A stretch of DNA of 64,000 nt from Wocania arenilitoris (lineage in GTDB: Bacteria > Bacteroidota > Bacteroidia > Flavobacteriales > Flavobacteriaceae), in contig NZ_JAKKDU010000003.1 of assembly GCF_021728535.1 (NCBI RefSeq), positions 221,045-285,044 of the forward strand, given 5' to 3'. Each line of letters begins with the position of its first letter. Within the stretch, counting starts at the first letter, position 1. The translations under genes and the position numbers were made by a program. The notes under the pieces are model-generated. The model had not been told where the DNA came from. It saw only the letters and a list, made by a program, of their open reading frames with translations, and made no database searches. Below, one piece after another: positions 1 through 9,139 of this stretch.

Positions 1-1
1 A

Positions 2-2491
2 AAAGATTTGTTGCGCGAACAACGCGAGCGTGAACTTGAAGTAAAGCAAAAGATAGCAGCCCAAAAAGAAGAAGTTGTAAAAGCAGCTAAAACACTTTCT
101 GGTCCAAAAACAGTTGGTAAAATTGATTTAGAGCCCAAAAAGAAACCAGCTGAAGCACCTAAAAAAGCTGCTGATCAAGTTCAAAAAAAGGAAGAAACGC
201 CTAAAAAAGAAGTAACTAAAGTTGATAAAAAACCTAAAGCAGAAGATAAACCTAAAGCAGTTAAAAAGACTGAACCTAAAAAAGAGGTTGTTTTAGACGA
301 AATTGTTGAAGAAAAAGTTGCAACTCAATATAAAAAACTTACTGGTCCTAAAATTGCTGGAGATAAAATTGATTTAGCTCAATTTAATAAACCTAAGAAA
401 AAGAAAGAAGAAAAGAAGCCCGAAGCTAAAAAATCCGAAGGTACTGCTAATAAGAAAAAACGTCGTCGAATAAGTAAAGCTGGTGCGGCAAATTCTGGAG
501 GTGGTAATGCATCAAGAGGAGGAAATGACCGATTTAAAGGCAAACCTGGAGGAAAAGGAAGGCGTAATATTGTAAAAGAAGAACCTAGTGAAGAAGATGT
601 AAAAAAACAAGTGCGCGAAACACTTGAAAAGCTTCAAGGTAAATCTAGCAAAGGTAAAGGAGCAAAATACCGTAGAGATAAAAGAGATCAACATAGAGAG
701 CAATCTGAAATTGATCAACAAATTGAAGAGGCAGAAAGCAAAATACTTAAAGTCACAGAGTTTGTTACAGCAAGTGAAGTTGCAACCATGATGGATGTTG
801 GTGTTACAGAAATTATTTCTGCATGTATGTCTTTAGGAATGATGGTTACAATGAATCAACGTTTAGACGCTGAAACGCTATCTATTGTTGCCGAAGAATT
901 CGGATATAAAGTTGAGTTTATTACAGCAGATATAGAAGAAGCTATTGAAGAAATTGAAGACAAACCAGAAGATTTAAAACCTCGTGCACCAATTGTAACT
1001 GTAATGGGGCATGTAGATCATGGGAAAACATCTCTTCTAGATTATATTCGTGAAGAAAATGTAATTGCAGGAGAGTCTGGTGGTATCACACAACATATTG
1101 GTGCTTACGGTGTACAACTTGAAAATGGTCAAAAAATAGCGTTTTTAGATACACCAGGTCACGAAGCCTTTACGGCAATGCGTGCTCGTGGTGCACAAGT
1201 AACAGATATAGCTATTATTGTAGCTGCTGCAGATGATGATATTATGCCACAAACAAAGGAGGCGATTTCGCATGCTCAGGCTGCTGGAGTTCCTATTGTT
1301 TTTGCTATTAATAAAATTGATTTACCAGCGGCTAATCCAGAAAAAATTAAAGAAGGTCTTGCTAATATGAATTTATTAGTTGAAGATTGGGGAGGAAAAG
1401 TCCAATCTCATGATATTTCAGCAAAAGTTGGTACTGGTGTAAATGAGTTATTAGAAAAAGTATTGCTAGAAGCCGAATTATTAGAGCTAAAAGCTAACCC
1501 TAATAAACTAGCACAAGGAACAGTTGTTGAAGCGTTTTTAGATAAAGGTCGTGGTTACGTGTCTACTATTTTAGTGCAAGCAGGAACACTTCGAGTTGGA
1601 GATTATGTACTAGCGGGTCAACATAGTGGTAAAGTAAAAGCTATGCATGATGAACGCGGAAATGATGTTACTGAGGCTGGCCCATCAACACCTGTATCTA
1701 TTTTAGGTTTAGATGGCGCACCTCAAGCAGGAGATAAATTTAATGTATTTGAAGATGAACGTGAAGCGAAACAAATAGCTACAAAAAGGGCTCAATTACA
1801 ACGCGAGCAATCTGTTAGAACACAACGTCATATTACGCTTGATGAGATTGGACGTCGTATAGCACTTGGCGATTTCCAAGAATTGAATATCATTCTTAAA
1901 GGAGATGTTGATGGTTCCGTAGAAGCACTTACAGATTCATTCCAAAAATTATCAACTGAAGAAATTCATGTTAATATTATACATAAAGGTGTAGGCGCTA
2001 TTACAGAAAGTGATGTGTTATTAGCAACTGCTTCCGATGCTATTATTATTGGATTTAACGTGCGCCCTGTTGGGAATGCAAGAATGATTGCCGATAAAGA
2101 AGAAATAGATATTAGAACATACTCTATTATTTACGATGCTATAAACGATCTTAAAGATGCTATGGAAGGTATGTTATCTCCAGAGCTTAAAGAAGAGATT
2201 ACAGGTACTGCAGAAATTAGAGAAATCTTTAAAGTTTCTAAAGTTGGAAGTATTGCAGGTTGTATGGTTACTAATGGTAAAATTCTTAGAAGTTCTAGCA
2301 TTAGATTAATTAGAGATGGGGTAGTTGTTTTTACAGGCGAATTAGCTTCCTTAAAACGATTTAAAGATGATGCTAAAGAAGTATCAAAAGGATACGATTG
2401 TGGTATGCAAATTAAAAACTATAACGATATTAAAGAAGGTGATATCATTGAAGCTTTCCACGAAGTAGAAGTTAAAAAGAAGCTTAAGTAA
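2..2491 (+). CDS. infB: Translation initiation factor IF-2 (5' end outside window)
   Basis: IF-2 is the GTPase that delivers initiator fMet-tRNA to the ribosome. The reading frame is already open at the first bases, so the start lies upstream. The first ~220 visible residues are a Lys/Glu/Ala/Pro-rich linker, followed by the IF2_N-like segment and then the G domain with G1 GHVDHGKT (about residue 337 of the visible part), G3 DTPGHE and G4 NKID. Beta-barrel domain II and the C-terminal IF-2 domains follow to a normal end (EVEVKKKLK). A strong terminator lies just downstream. Nothing is unusual apart from truncation by the window edge. The family assignment is certain. Confidence 0.97.
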   Translation, partial: KDLLREQRERELEVKQKIAAQKEEVVKAAKTLSGPKTVGKIDLEPKKKPAEAPKKAADQVQKKEETPKKEVTKVDKKPKAEDKPKAVKKTEPKKEVVLDEIVEEKVATQYKKLTGPKIAGDKIDLAQFNKPKKKKEEKKPEAKKSEGTANKKKRRRISKAGAANSGGGNASRGGNDRFKGKPGGKGRRNIVKEEPSEEDVKKQVRETLEKLQGKSSKGKGAKYRRDKRDQHREQSEIDQQIEEAESKILKVTEFVTASEVATMMDVGVTEIISACMSLGMMVTMNQRLDAETLSIVAEEFGYKVEFITADIEEAIEEIEDKPEDLKPRAPIVTVMGHVDHGKTSLLDYIREENVIAGESGGITQHIGAYGVQLENGQKIAFLDTPGHEAFTAMRARGAQVTDIAIIVAAADDDIMPQTKEAISHAQAAGVPIVFAINKIDLPAANPEKIKEGLANMNLLVEDWGGKVQSHDISAKVGTGVNELLEKVLLEAELLELKANPNKLAQGTVVEAFLDKGRGYVSTILVQAGTLRVGDYVLAGQHSGKVKAMHDERGNDVTEAGPSTPVSILGLDGAPQAGDKFNVFEDEREAKQIATKRAQLQREQSVRTQRHITLDEIGRRIALGDFQELNIILKGDVDGSVEALTDSFQKLSTEEIHVNIIHKGVGAITESDVLLATASDAIIIGFNVRPVGNARMIADKEEIDIRTYSIIYDAINDLKDAMEGMLSPELKEEITGTAEIREIFKVSKVGSIAGCMVTNGKILRSSSIRLIRDGVVVFTGELASLKRFKDDAKEVSKGYDCGMQIKNYNDIKEGDIIEAFHEVEVKKKLK

Positions 2492-2521
2492 GTTATATAA
2501 AACTTAAAATACCGAATACTT

Positions 2522-2557
2522 AAAACCTCATAATGTTAACATTGTGAGGTTTTTTTA
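2522..2557 (+). terminator. Rho-independent terminator of infB
   Basis: AAAACCTCA and TGAGGTTTT arms flank a short AT loop (with further TAATG/CATTG pairing) and run into seven or more T residues, 30 bp after the infB stop. It separates infB from the lacI-type gene. Confidence 0.85.
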
Positions 2558-2630
2558 ATTGTAAAATGTTTAAATACAATCAATAAAAAAAGTTAAAAAG
2601 CTATTATTTGTCTAAATAAAAACCATATTT

Positions 2631-2662
2631 TTTGTAAAGCTCACGTGAGCTTTTTATATTTA
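2631..2662 (+). promoter_or_regulatory. Promoter of the LacI-type gene with embedded operator
   Basis: TTTG at 2631-2634 and TATATTTA at 2655-2662 are 20 bp apart and fit the Bacteroidota -33/-7 promoter. The perfect 18 bp palindrome AAAGCTCACGTGAGCTTT (2636-2653) fills the spacer. A central CG flanked by symmetric half-sites is typical of LacI-family operators. Its position between -33 and -7 implies autorepression. Similar sites lie at 3701-3718 and 28569-28586. Confidence 0.8.
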
Positions 2663-2672
2663 CCCAATAAAT

Positions 2673-3686
2673 ATGATTGAAAAGAGAAATACAGTTACAA
2701 TTAAAGATGTTGCACGAGAATTAGGGATTCATCATGTAACTGTATCTCGGGCATTAAGAAATACTGGTTCAGTCAAAAAAGAAACTAGAGATCAGATAAA
2801 AAAGAAAGCTAGTGAGTTAGGGTATAAACCAAATCGTTTAGCTCAAAACTTCAGAAATAAACGAAGTAATGTATTAGCAGTTGTGGTTCCAGATTTACGA
2901 CCTTATTTTTTCTCAAAGTTTGTTTCCGATTTTATGAATATCGCTCAAGAAGCTGGTTATTCAGTTATGATATTTCAGTCTAGTGAAAAAACAGGTGTAG
3001 AAAAAGAGATTATAGACGCATTAATAGGATATCGCGTTACAGGAGTAGTAGCATCAGTAACTAAAGACACAGTATATGAAAGTCATTTCAATATATTGAG
3101 AGATGAAAATATTCCGTATGTATTTTTTGATCGTGCTCCAGAACAAGCTGAAGCCACCCAAGTTTTGGTTAATAATTTTCAAGGAGCCTATGAAGCTGTA
3201 GTCGCTATGATTAAATCAGGTAAAAGAAAGATTGCATATATCTCAACACATTATCAGCATAAAATATTTCGCGATCGTTTAGATGGTTATAAACAAGCAC
3301 TGAAAGATAATAACTTGCCTTATATAAAAGAGTTGGTTATTAAAGGTGGGTTTTTTATGAATGATGGATTTGATCAAGCTAAAAAATTAATGGATTTAAA
3401 AGAAAAACCAGATGGGATATTAGCCGTAAGAGATGAAATTGGAATAGGAGTTATAAAATATCTTAAAAAAATAGGATTCCGAATTCCTGAAGATGTTGCA
3501 GTTATTGGGTTTGATAACGATCCTATGGGAGTAGCCTGCGAACCAGAATTAACAACTGTGGCTCAATCTATTCCTTCTATGGTTTCTAGCTCATTTGATT
3601 TATTAATAAGGCAGATAAACAGTAATACACTAAGTTTTGAAAAAAAGATAATTGAACCGAGTATCATATACAGAGGGTCAGTGTAG
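2673..3686 (+). CDS. LacI/GalR-family transcriptional regulator
   Basis: This is a 337-residue repressor-type protein of normal family length. The N-terminal helix-turn-helix (VTIKDVARELGIHHVTVSRAL, about residues 8-28) and hinge (GYKPNRLAQNF) bind DNA. The rest is a periplasmic-binding-protein-like effector domain ending in the usual segment (DVAVIGFDNDPMG, LTTVAQSIPSM). It lies directly upstream of cluster A and its own promoter contains a perfect 18 bp palindrome. Near-identical palindromes precede clusters A and B, so it probably controls both and itself. The effector is most likely a sugar or sugar derivative, but the sequence does not show which. Confidence 0.93.
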   Translation: MIEKRNTVTIKDVARELGIHHVTVSRALRNTGSVKKETRDQIKKKASELGYKPNRLAQNFRNKRSNVLAVVVPDLRPYFFSKFVSDFMNIAQEAGYSVMIFQSSEKTGVEKEIIDALIGYRVTGVVASVTKDTVYESHFNILRDENIPYVFFDRAPEQAEATQVLVNNFQGAYEAVVAMIKSGKRKIAYISTHYQHKIFRDRLDGYKQALKDNNLPYIKELVIKGGFFMNDGFDQAKKLMDLKEKPDGILAVRDEIGIGVIKYLKKIGFRIPEDVAVIGFDNDPMGVACEPELTTVAQSIPSMVSSSFDLLIRQINSNTLSFEKKIIEPSIIYRGSV

Positions 3687-3700
3687 TTTTTTTAAACCAA

Positions 3701-3718
3701 AAAGCAAACGTGAGCATT
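3701..3718 (+). promoter_or_regulatory. LacI-type operator upstream of cluster A
   Basis: AAAGCAAACGTGAGCATT matches the lacI-promoter palindrome at 15 of 18 positions, keeping the ACGTGAGC half-site and the symmetric AAAGC. It lies 15 bp after the lacI stop and about 100 bp before the first cluster A gene. No convincing -33/-7 pair could be placed with certainty downstream of it. Confidence 0.65.
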
Positions 3719-3820
3719 TTTATGATGTATTTAATAACTATAAATAGAGATTTGAGATTTAAAATAAATGGACGCTTAATTAAAAGATTTTTTTTAACTT
3801 AACTTGTTGTGTTTGAATTT

Positions 3821-6748
3821 ATGAGTATTAGTAGAAAAATAAAAAGAGTATGGTTATTAGGTGTTTTATATCTAATGATATTCTCATGCAATAATTCCAA
3901 TCAATCATACGAGCCCCTTCCTAAAAAAATCGACTTTAATTTTGATATTCGTCCAATACTTGTTCAAAACTGTTATTTATGCCATGGACCAGATCCTAGT
4001 AGCAGAAAAGCAAATCTGAGATTAGACACTTATGAAGGAGCAACAGCAGCACTTAAAGATGGAGGATATGCTGTTGTACCAGGAAAACCAAATAAAAGTG
4101 AATTAATTTATCGAATTACTCACGAGCATGAGGATAAGATTATGCCTCCTCCAGAAATGAATAGTAAGCTTAGTGAAAGAGAAGTTAATCTTTTAGAAAA
4201 GTGGATTAAACAAGGTGCTGTATGGAAACCTCATTGGTCGTTTATTAAGCCTAATATAGATGCTGAACCTAACGATATTGATTTTTATGTTGATAATTAT
4301 TTGAATCAAAAAAAATTAAACAAATCTCCAATAGCAAATAAAAACACTTTAATAAGACGCGTATCGTATTTGTTAACAGGTTTACCGCCACTTGCTGAAG
4401 ATGTAAAAAGTTTTGTTGAAGATTCTTCCGAGGATGCCTATGAGAAGATGGTAGATAAATATTTAAATTCTAAAGCTTATGGTGAACGTTGGGCTAGACA
4501 CTGGATGGATTTAGTTAGGTATGCCGAAACCAAAGGGCATGAATTTGACTATGCCATTACAGGCGCTTGGAAGTATAGGGATTATTTAATAAAAGCATTT
4601 AATAATGATGTACCATATAATCAATTGTTAAAAGAACATTTGGCAGGAGATTTACTAAATAAAAAACGCTATAACGCTAAAACAGGTGAATTAGAATCGC
4701 ATTTAGCAACAGCATTTTTTGCAATGGGAGAGGGCACTCATAGTCCTGTTGATGTGCGTCAAGATGAAGCCAATAGAATAGATAATATTATTGATGTTAC
4801 ATCAAAAACCTTTCAAGGGCTTACGGTATCTTGCGCCAAATGCCACGACCATAAGTTTGACCCCATCACAGCAGCAGATTATTATGCTTTTTACGGCATA
4901 ATGGAAAGTACACGCTTTTCGCCATTAGATGCAGATTTTTCTATTAAAAAAGAAAATACAGCCAAAGAGTTATTGCAAATTCAAGATTATTTAAAAACGT
5001 TAGTTACGGAAAAAGTTAGCCCTCAAATTTCAAATGAAAAAATACGAATCGATGATAAGATTTCTGATTTAAAAAATGATTATAGACTACTTGGAGATTT
5101 TAGAAGTTCGGATTTTGGACAATGGAAAACTAGCGGTGTAGCATTTGGAGAAAACACAACTTTAGGGAGCCCAATATTAAATGAGTCCTCTGGGAAATTG
5201 ATTGCTTTAGACGATGGTAAGGCTTCGAGTAGAATTTTTGATGTTGGTGTTTTTGGCGCTTTAAGATCACCCGATTTTGTTTTAGATTCTAATTTTATAG
5301 GAGTTCGAGCAAGAGGAAACCAGAGTTCCATTCGTGTAATTATAGATAATTTTCAATTAATACAGTATCCAATATATGGTGACTTAGCTAAAGGTGTAAA
5401 TACATCAGAATGGACAAACTACACATTTAATGTAGCAGCTTGGAAAGGACATAAAGCCTATATTGAAATCATTACAGGAGTGTATAATCGACATGATTTT
5501 CAGCTTTCAGAAAATGCTTTTATTGAGTCTCAATATGCTATTTCTTATAACGATAAATGGCCTTTAAAAGTAAAAATTGAAAATAATCTGCTTCCTCTTA
5601 AGCATATTAAAGAGGTAAACAACAAAATAAAAAAAGGCTGTGTAAATGCATATTTTCCTGAGTTAATACCTTCAATTGATAGCAGTAAAGTATTAGCAAA
5701 AAAATTAAAAAGTGATTCATTTATTTATGGCGTTTCTGATGGTTTTGCCATTAATAGTCCTGTATTTAATAGAGGGAGATATCAAGAACCTTCAGACGAA
5801 AATATACCAAGGAGGTTTTTGTCAGCCTTACCTCTAGGAGATGTTCCTTTTAAATCTAAAGGCAGTGGTAGGTTAGAATTAGCAGATGCTATGCTTAATA
5901 AAGAAAACCCCTTAACCTCGCGAGTTATGGTAAATCGTATTTGGCATTATCTTTTTGGAAGAGGAATTGTTGAAACGGTTGATAATTTTGGACTTCAAGG
6001 GAAGTTACCATCACATCCAGAACTTTTAGATCATTTAGCAATTAAGTTTCAAAATGAGGGTTGGTCTATCAAAAAAATGATAAGATATATAGTGGCCTCA
6101 GAAGCTTTTAAACGGAGTACTGTTAGAGACGAAGACGTTTCAAAAAAAGACCCTAGTAATATATTTTTAGTGGCTTTTCCTGTAAGGCGCTTAGAGTCTG
6201 AAGCACTTAGAGATGGTATTTTATTAGCTTCTGGAAGTTTAAATTCTACTATGTACGGGCCACCAGTACCAACATATTTAACTAAGTTTATGCAAGGTCG
6301 AGGAAGACCAGAAAAATCGGGTCCCTTAAATGGAAATGGTAGACGAAGTATTTATCAAGCAGTTCGACGTAATTTTTTAGAACCCATGATGACAACTTTT
6401 GATCGCCCCGTACCATTTACTACTTTTGGAAAACGCGATGTTACCAATGTGCCATCTCAATCTTTAATTTTAATGAATGACCCTTTTGTAATTGAACAAG
6501 CTGAAGTTATGGCTAGAAAGCTATTGGAAGAAAAGGACTTAGCTTTTAATGAAAGAATTAAATGGATTTATATGCGCACATTTTCTAGAAACCCAAGTGA
6601 GGAAGAAATTGTTAATGCGTCTAAGTTTATTAAAGAGATTGAGAATATGAAAAAATCAGAAAATATTGATGCTAAAATAGAATTAGAAATATGGAAAGAA
6701 TATTGCCATAGTGTATTTAACTTAAAAGAATTTTTATACCTAATATAA
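3821..6748 (+). CDS. Cluster A: lipoprotein cytochrome with DUF1549 and DUF1553 (planctomycete type)
   Basis: This is a large envelope protein of 975 residues counted from ATG 3821; an in-frame GTG at 3809 is less likely. A lipobox (LMIFSC) makes it a lipoprotein. Then come a planctomycete-type cytochrome c domain with heme motif CYLCH (about 51-55), DUF1549 (about 150-350, containing a second motif CAKCH near 339), a jelly-roll-like insert (about 420-560) and DUF1553 (about 690-930, starting NPLTSRVMVNRIW). The biochemical role of DUF1549/DUF1553 is unproven; the heme motif indicates redox activity. The stop overlaps the next start by one base (TAATG), so translation is coupled to the DUF1501 gene. 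A paralogue starts at 28655. Confidence 0.88.
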   Translation: MSISRKIKRVWLLGVLYLMIFSCNNSNQSYEPLPKKIDFNFDIRPILVQNCYLCHGPDPSSRKANLRLDTYEGATAALKDGGYAVVPGKPNKSELIYRITHEHEDKIMPPPEMNSKLSEREVNLLEKWIKQGAVWKPHWSFIKPNIDAEPNDIDFYVDNYLNQKKLNKSPIANKNTLIRRVSYLLTGLPPLAEDVKSFVEDSSEDAYEKMVDKYLNSKAYGERWARHWMDLVRYAETKGHEFDYAITGAWKYRDYLIKAFNNDVPYNQLLKEHLAGDLLNKKRYNAKTGELESHLATAFFAMGEGTHSPVDVRQDEANRIDNIIDVTSKTFQGLTVSCAKCHDHKFDPITAADYYAFYGIMESTRFSPLDADFSIKKENTAKELLQIQDYLKTLVTEKVSPQISNEKIRIDDKISDLKNDYRLLGDFRSSDFGQWKTSGVAFGENTTLGSPILNESSGKLIALDDGKASSRIFDVGVFGALRSPDFVLDSNFIGVRARGNQSSIRVIIDNFQLIQYPIYGDLAKGVNTSEWTNYTFNVAAWKGHKAYIEIITGVYNRHDFQLSENAFIESQYAISYNDKWPLKVKIENNLLPLKHIKEVNNKIKKGCVNAYFPELIPSIDSSKVLAKKLKSDSFIYGVSDGFAINSPVFNRGRYQEPSDENIPRRFLSALPLGDVPFKSKGSGRLELADAMLNKENPLTSRVMVNRIWHYLFGRGIVETVDNFGLQGKLPSHPELLDHLAIKFQNEGWSIKKMIRYIVASEAFKRSTVRDEDVSKKDPSNIFLVAFPVRRLESEALRDGILLASGSLNSTMYGPPVPTYLTKFMQGRGRPEKSGPLNGNGRRSIYQAVRRNFLEPMMTTFDRPVPFTTFGKRDVTNVPSQSLILMNDPFVIEQAEVMARKLLEEKDLAFNERIKWIYMRTFSRNPSEEEIVNASKFIKEIENMKKSENIDAKIELEIWKEYCHSVFNLKEFLYLI

Positions 6749-8199
6749 TGAGTAAGTACCATAATTTTATGCAAAAACCGCTTTCGAGACGCAAAATGCT
6801 AAGCATCTGTAAAGGAGGGTTTGGCTCTCTTGCCTTTATGAGTATGTTTGGTACATTGCCATTCTCTTGTAGTAAATCAGAACAATCAATTATTGGTGCA
6901 GGCTCAAACATTAATTTAGGGCCTCATTATTTGCCAAAAGCGAAAAGCATTATTTTTCTTTATATGGATGGTGGTGTATCTCAAGTCGATTCTTTTGATC
7001 CTAAACCAAGACTTACCAAAGAAAATGGAGAAGACCCGAAGAAAAAATTTAAAGTTGATGCCACTCAATTTGATAACGTCGGCAAAATATTAAAAAGCCC
7101 GTGGAGCTTTAAACAATATGGAGAATGCGGCATGCCAGTAAGCGAGCTTTTTCCTCATATAGCAACATGTGTTGATGACATTGCATTAATTAGATCTATG
7201 ACCTCTCAATTCCCTGAGCACACAAACGCAAATTATTTTTTACATACAGGGAGTGGACTTCAAGGTCGACCAAGTATGGGCTCTTGGATAAATTATGGTT
7301 TAGGAAGCGAAAATAAAAACATTCCAGGTTATGTGGTTTTAGATGGTGGACTTATTCCACCTGGTGGACTAGATAATTTTAAAAACGGATTTCTACCTGC
7401 ATCATATCAAGCATCTATTTTAAGAGCAGGTCCTCAACCTATTGCTAATATTAAGCCTAAAGAAAGCACTCCAAATTTACAAGAACAAAAACTAAGTTTT
7501 ATTAAAGCTTTAGATAAAAAGCAGCTTGAAGTAATTGGAGAAGTTGATGCGATTGAGTCTGCAATTTCTAATTATGAATTGGCATATAAAATGCAATCTT
7601 CAATTCCAGAATTAACTCAGTTTAAAGAGGAATCTAAAGCAACAAAAAAATTATATGGATTCGACTCAGATGACCCTCATACTCGTGGTTACGCTGCTCA
7701 ATGTTTATTAGCTCGTAGACTGGTAGAAAGAGGTGTTCGCTTTATTGAGTTAACATGCCCTAAAGTAAGCGCTGATAGATGGGATCAGCATGGAAACTTA
7801 AAAGATGGACATGAAAAGAATGCACATGCCGTAGATCAACCCATTGCAGGATTACTAAAAGATTTAAAATCAAGAGGACTTTTAGAAGAAACTTTAGTAG
7901 TGTGGACTGGAGAATTTGGAAGAACTCCATTTGCCCAAGGAACAAACGGGCGAGACCATAACCCATCGGCGGGAAGTATGTGGATGGCTGGTGCTGGAAT
8001 TAAAGGAGGAACCATATTTGGAAGAACAGATGATTATGGCTATCGAGTTATAGAAAATGAAGTTTCAGTTCATGATATTCATGCTACGATGCTTCATTTA
8101 ATGGGGATTAATCACGAGCATCTCACGTTTAGATTTGGAGGACGAGATATACGATTAACTGATGTACACGGTCATGTTATTAAAGACATACTAACTTAA
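6748..8199 (+). CDS. Cluster A: exported DUF1501 protein
   Basis: A DUF1501 protein of 483 residues with a twin-arginine-like N-terminus (SRRKMLSICKGGFGSL, about residues 10-25), which suggests export in a folded state. DUF1501 belongs to the alkaline-phosphatase/sulfatase-like fold; visible family features are MDGGVSQVDSFDPKP, LTCPKVSADRWDQH, GEFGRTP, GRDHNP and the C-terminal DIHATMLHLMGINHEHLT with GRDIRLTDVHG. It is translationally coupled to the upstream DUF1549/DUF1553 cytochrome, the usual partner in planctomycetes and Bacteroidota. Substrate and reaction are not established for the family. Its paralogue in cluster B is at 31369. Confidence 0.9.
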   Translation: MSKYHNFMQKPLSRRKMLSICKGGFGSLAFMSMFGTLPFSCSKSEQSIIGAGSNINLGPHYLPKAKSIIFLYMDGGVSQVDSFDPKPRLTKENGEDPKKKFKVDATQFDNVGKILKSPWSFKQYGECGMPVSELFPHIATCVDDIALIRSMTSQFPEHTNANYFLHTGSGLQGRPSMGSWINYGLGSENKNIPGYVVLDGGLIPPGGLDNFKNGFLPASYQASILRAGPQPIANIKPKESTPNLQEQKLSFIKALDKKQLEVIGEVDAIESAISNYELAYKMQSSIPELTQFKEESKATKKLYGFDSDDPHTRGYAAQCLLARRLVERGVRFIELTCPKVSADRWDQHGNLKDGHEKNAHAVDQPIAGLLKDLKSRGLLEETLVVWTGEFGRTPFAQGTNGRDHNPSAGSMWMAGAGIKGGTIFGRTDDYGYRVIENEVSVHDIHATMLHLMGINHEHLTFRFGGRDIRLTDVHGHVIKDILT

Positions 8200-8210
8200 A
8201 CAGTAATGTA

Positions 8211-9134
8211 ATGAGAATGAATTCAATTTTAAAATTAGTAATTGCTTTATGTTTTATAGCTCCAAACTCGCTATGGGCTCAAAAAGCAAACCAAGAAATA
8301 ACGCATTCTTTTTTTATTGCTGGACCACAATTTACAGGAATTATTGGTGAAAATGGAGATGTTGTTTGGGACTCAAAAAAGGCTGGCGCACGTGACGGAT
8401 ATGTTTTAAAAAATGGTCATATTTTAATATGTTGGGGAGACGAAGTGCGAGAGTATAACAAGAAAAAAGAAATTATTCTGAGATATAAAAAAACTGAAGA
8501 ATCTATGGAGTTAGGTACAGCGGTTCGTTTATCAAATGGAAAAACTTTGATTACTGAATCTGGACTAAACCCTAGAATAGTTGAGGTTAATAAAAAGGGA
8601 CAGGTTGTTAAAAGTATTCCGCTTAAACCAGAAACTGATAACATTCATATGCAAACTCGAATGGCAAGAAAGTTGAAAAACGGCAATTATTTGGTGCCAC
8701 ATTTACTTGCTTTTGCGGTAAAGGAATATCAATCTAACGGGGAGGTAGTACAAACTTTTAATACTGATTATAAAGAATTTGGAGGAAGAAAAGCTGAGAC
8801 ATGGCCATTTACTGCAATTCGATTAAAAAACGGAAATACTTTGGTTACACTCACGCATGGAAATAGGGTTGTAGAATTAAACTCAAAAGGCGATATAGTT
8901 TGGCAAATAAGTAATGAATTATACGAAGAAAACCCTTTGGTTGATCCTTGTGGAGCCCAAAGATTACCTAATGGGAATACGGTAATTACAAGTTATGGTG
9001 CACAAAAGGGTATTAAAATTTTTGAAGTTGATAGAAACAAAAATATAGTTTGGACATATACTAATTTTAGAGCACATCATTTCCAAATATTAACAACAAA
9101 TGGCAAGCCTATTAAAGGCACTCCACTTAAATAA
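8211..9134 (+). CDS. Cluster A: exported beta-propeller protein, PQQ/arylsulfotransferase-like
   Basis: A protein of 307 residues with a Sec signal peptide ending near SLWAQ; ATG 8217 is an alternative start. The mature part is built from repeats of the type LKNGNTLVT / GDVVWDSK / GNTVITSYG / KNIVWTYTN, the pattern of PQQ-like or arylsulfotransferase-like propellers. No catalytic residue can be assigned, so a binding or scaffold role is equally possible. It lies 11 bp after the DUF1501 gene and 5 bp before the DUF2231 gene and is clearly in the same operon. In cluster B an unrelated TIM-barrel protein takes this position. Confidence 0.75.
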   Translation: MRMNSILKLVIALCFIAPNSLWAQKANQEITHSFFIAGPQFTGIIGENGDVVWDSKKAGARDGYVLKNGHILICWGDEVREYNKKKEIILRYKKTEESMELGTAVRLSNGKTLITESGLNPRIVEVNKKGQVVKSIPLKPETDNIHMQTRMARKLKNGNYLVPHLLAFAVKEYQSNGEVVQTFNTDYKEFGGRKAETWPFTAIRLKNGNTLVTLTHGNRVVELNSKGDIVWQISNELYEENPLVDPCGAQRLPNGNTVITSYGAQKGIKIFEVDRNKNIVWTYTNFRAHHFQILTTNGKPIKGTPLK

Positions 9135-9139
9135 AATTA

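Noticed and set aside
8211..9134. Assignment as a true arylsulfotransferase
   Set aside because: Only the repeat pattern is similar; the catalytic His/Arg set of that enzyme could not be identified.
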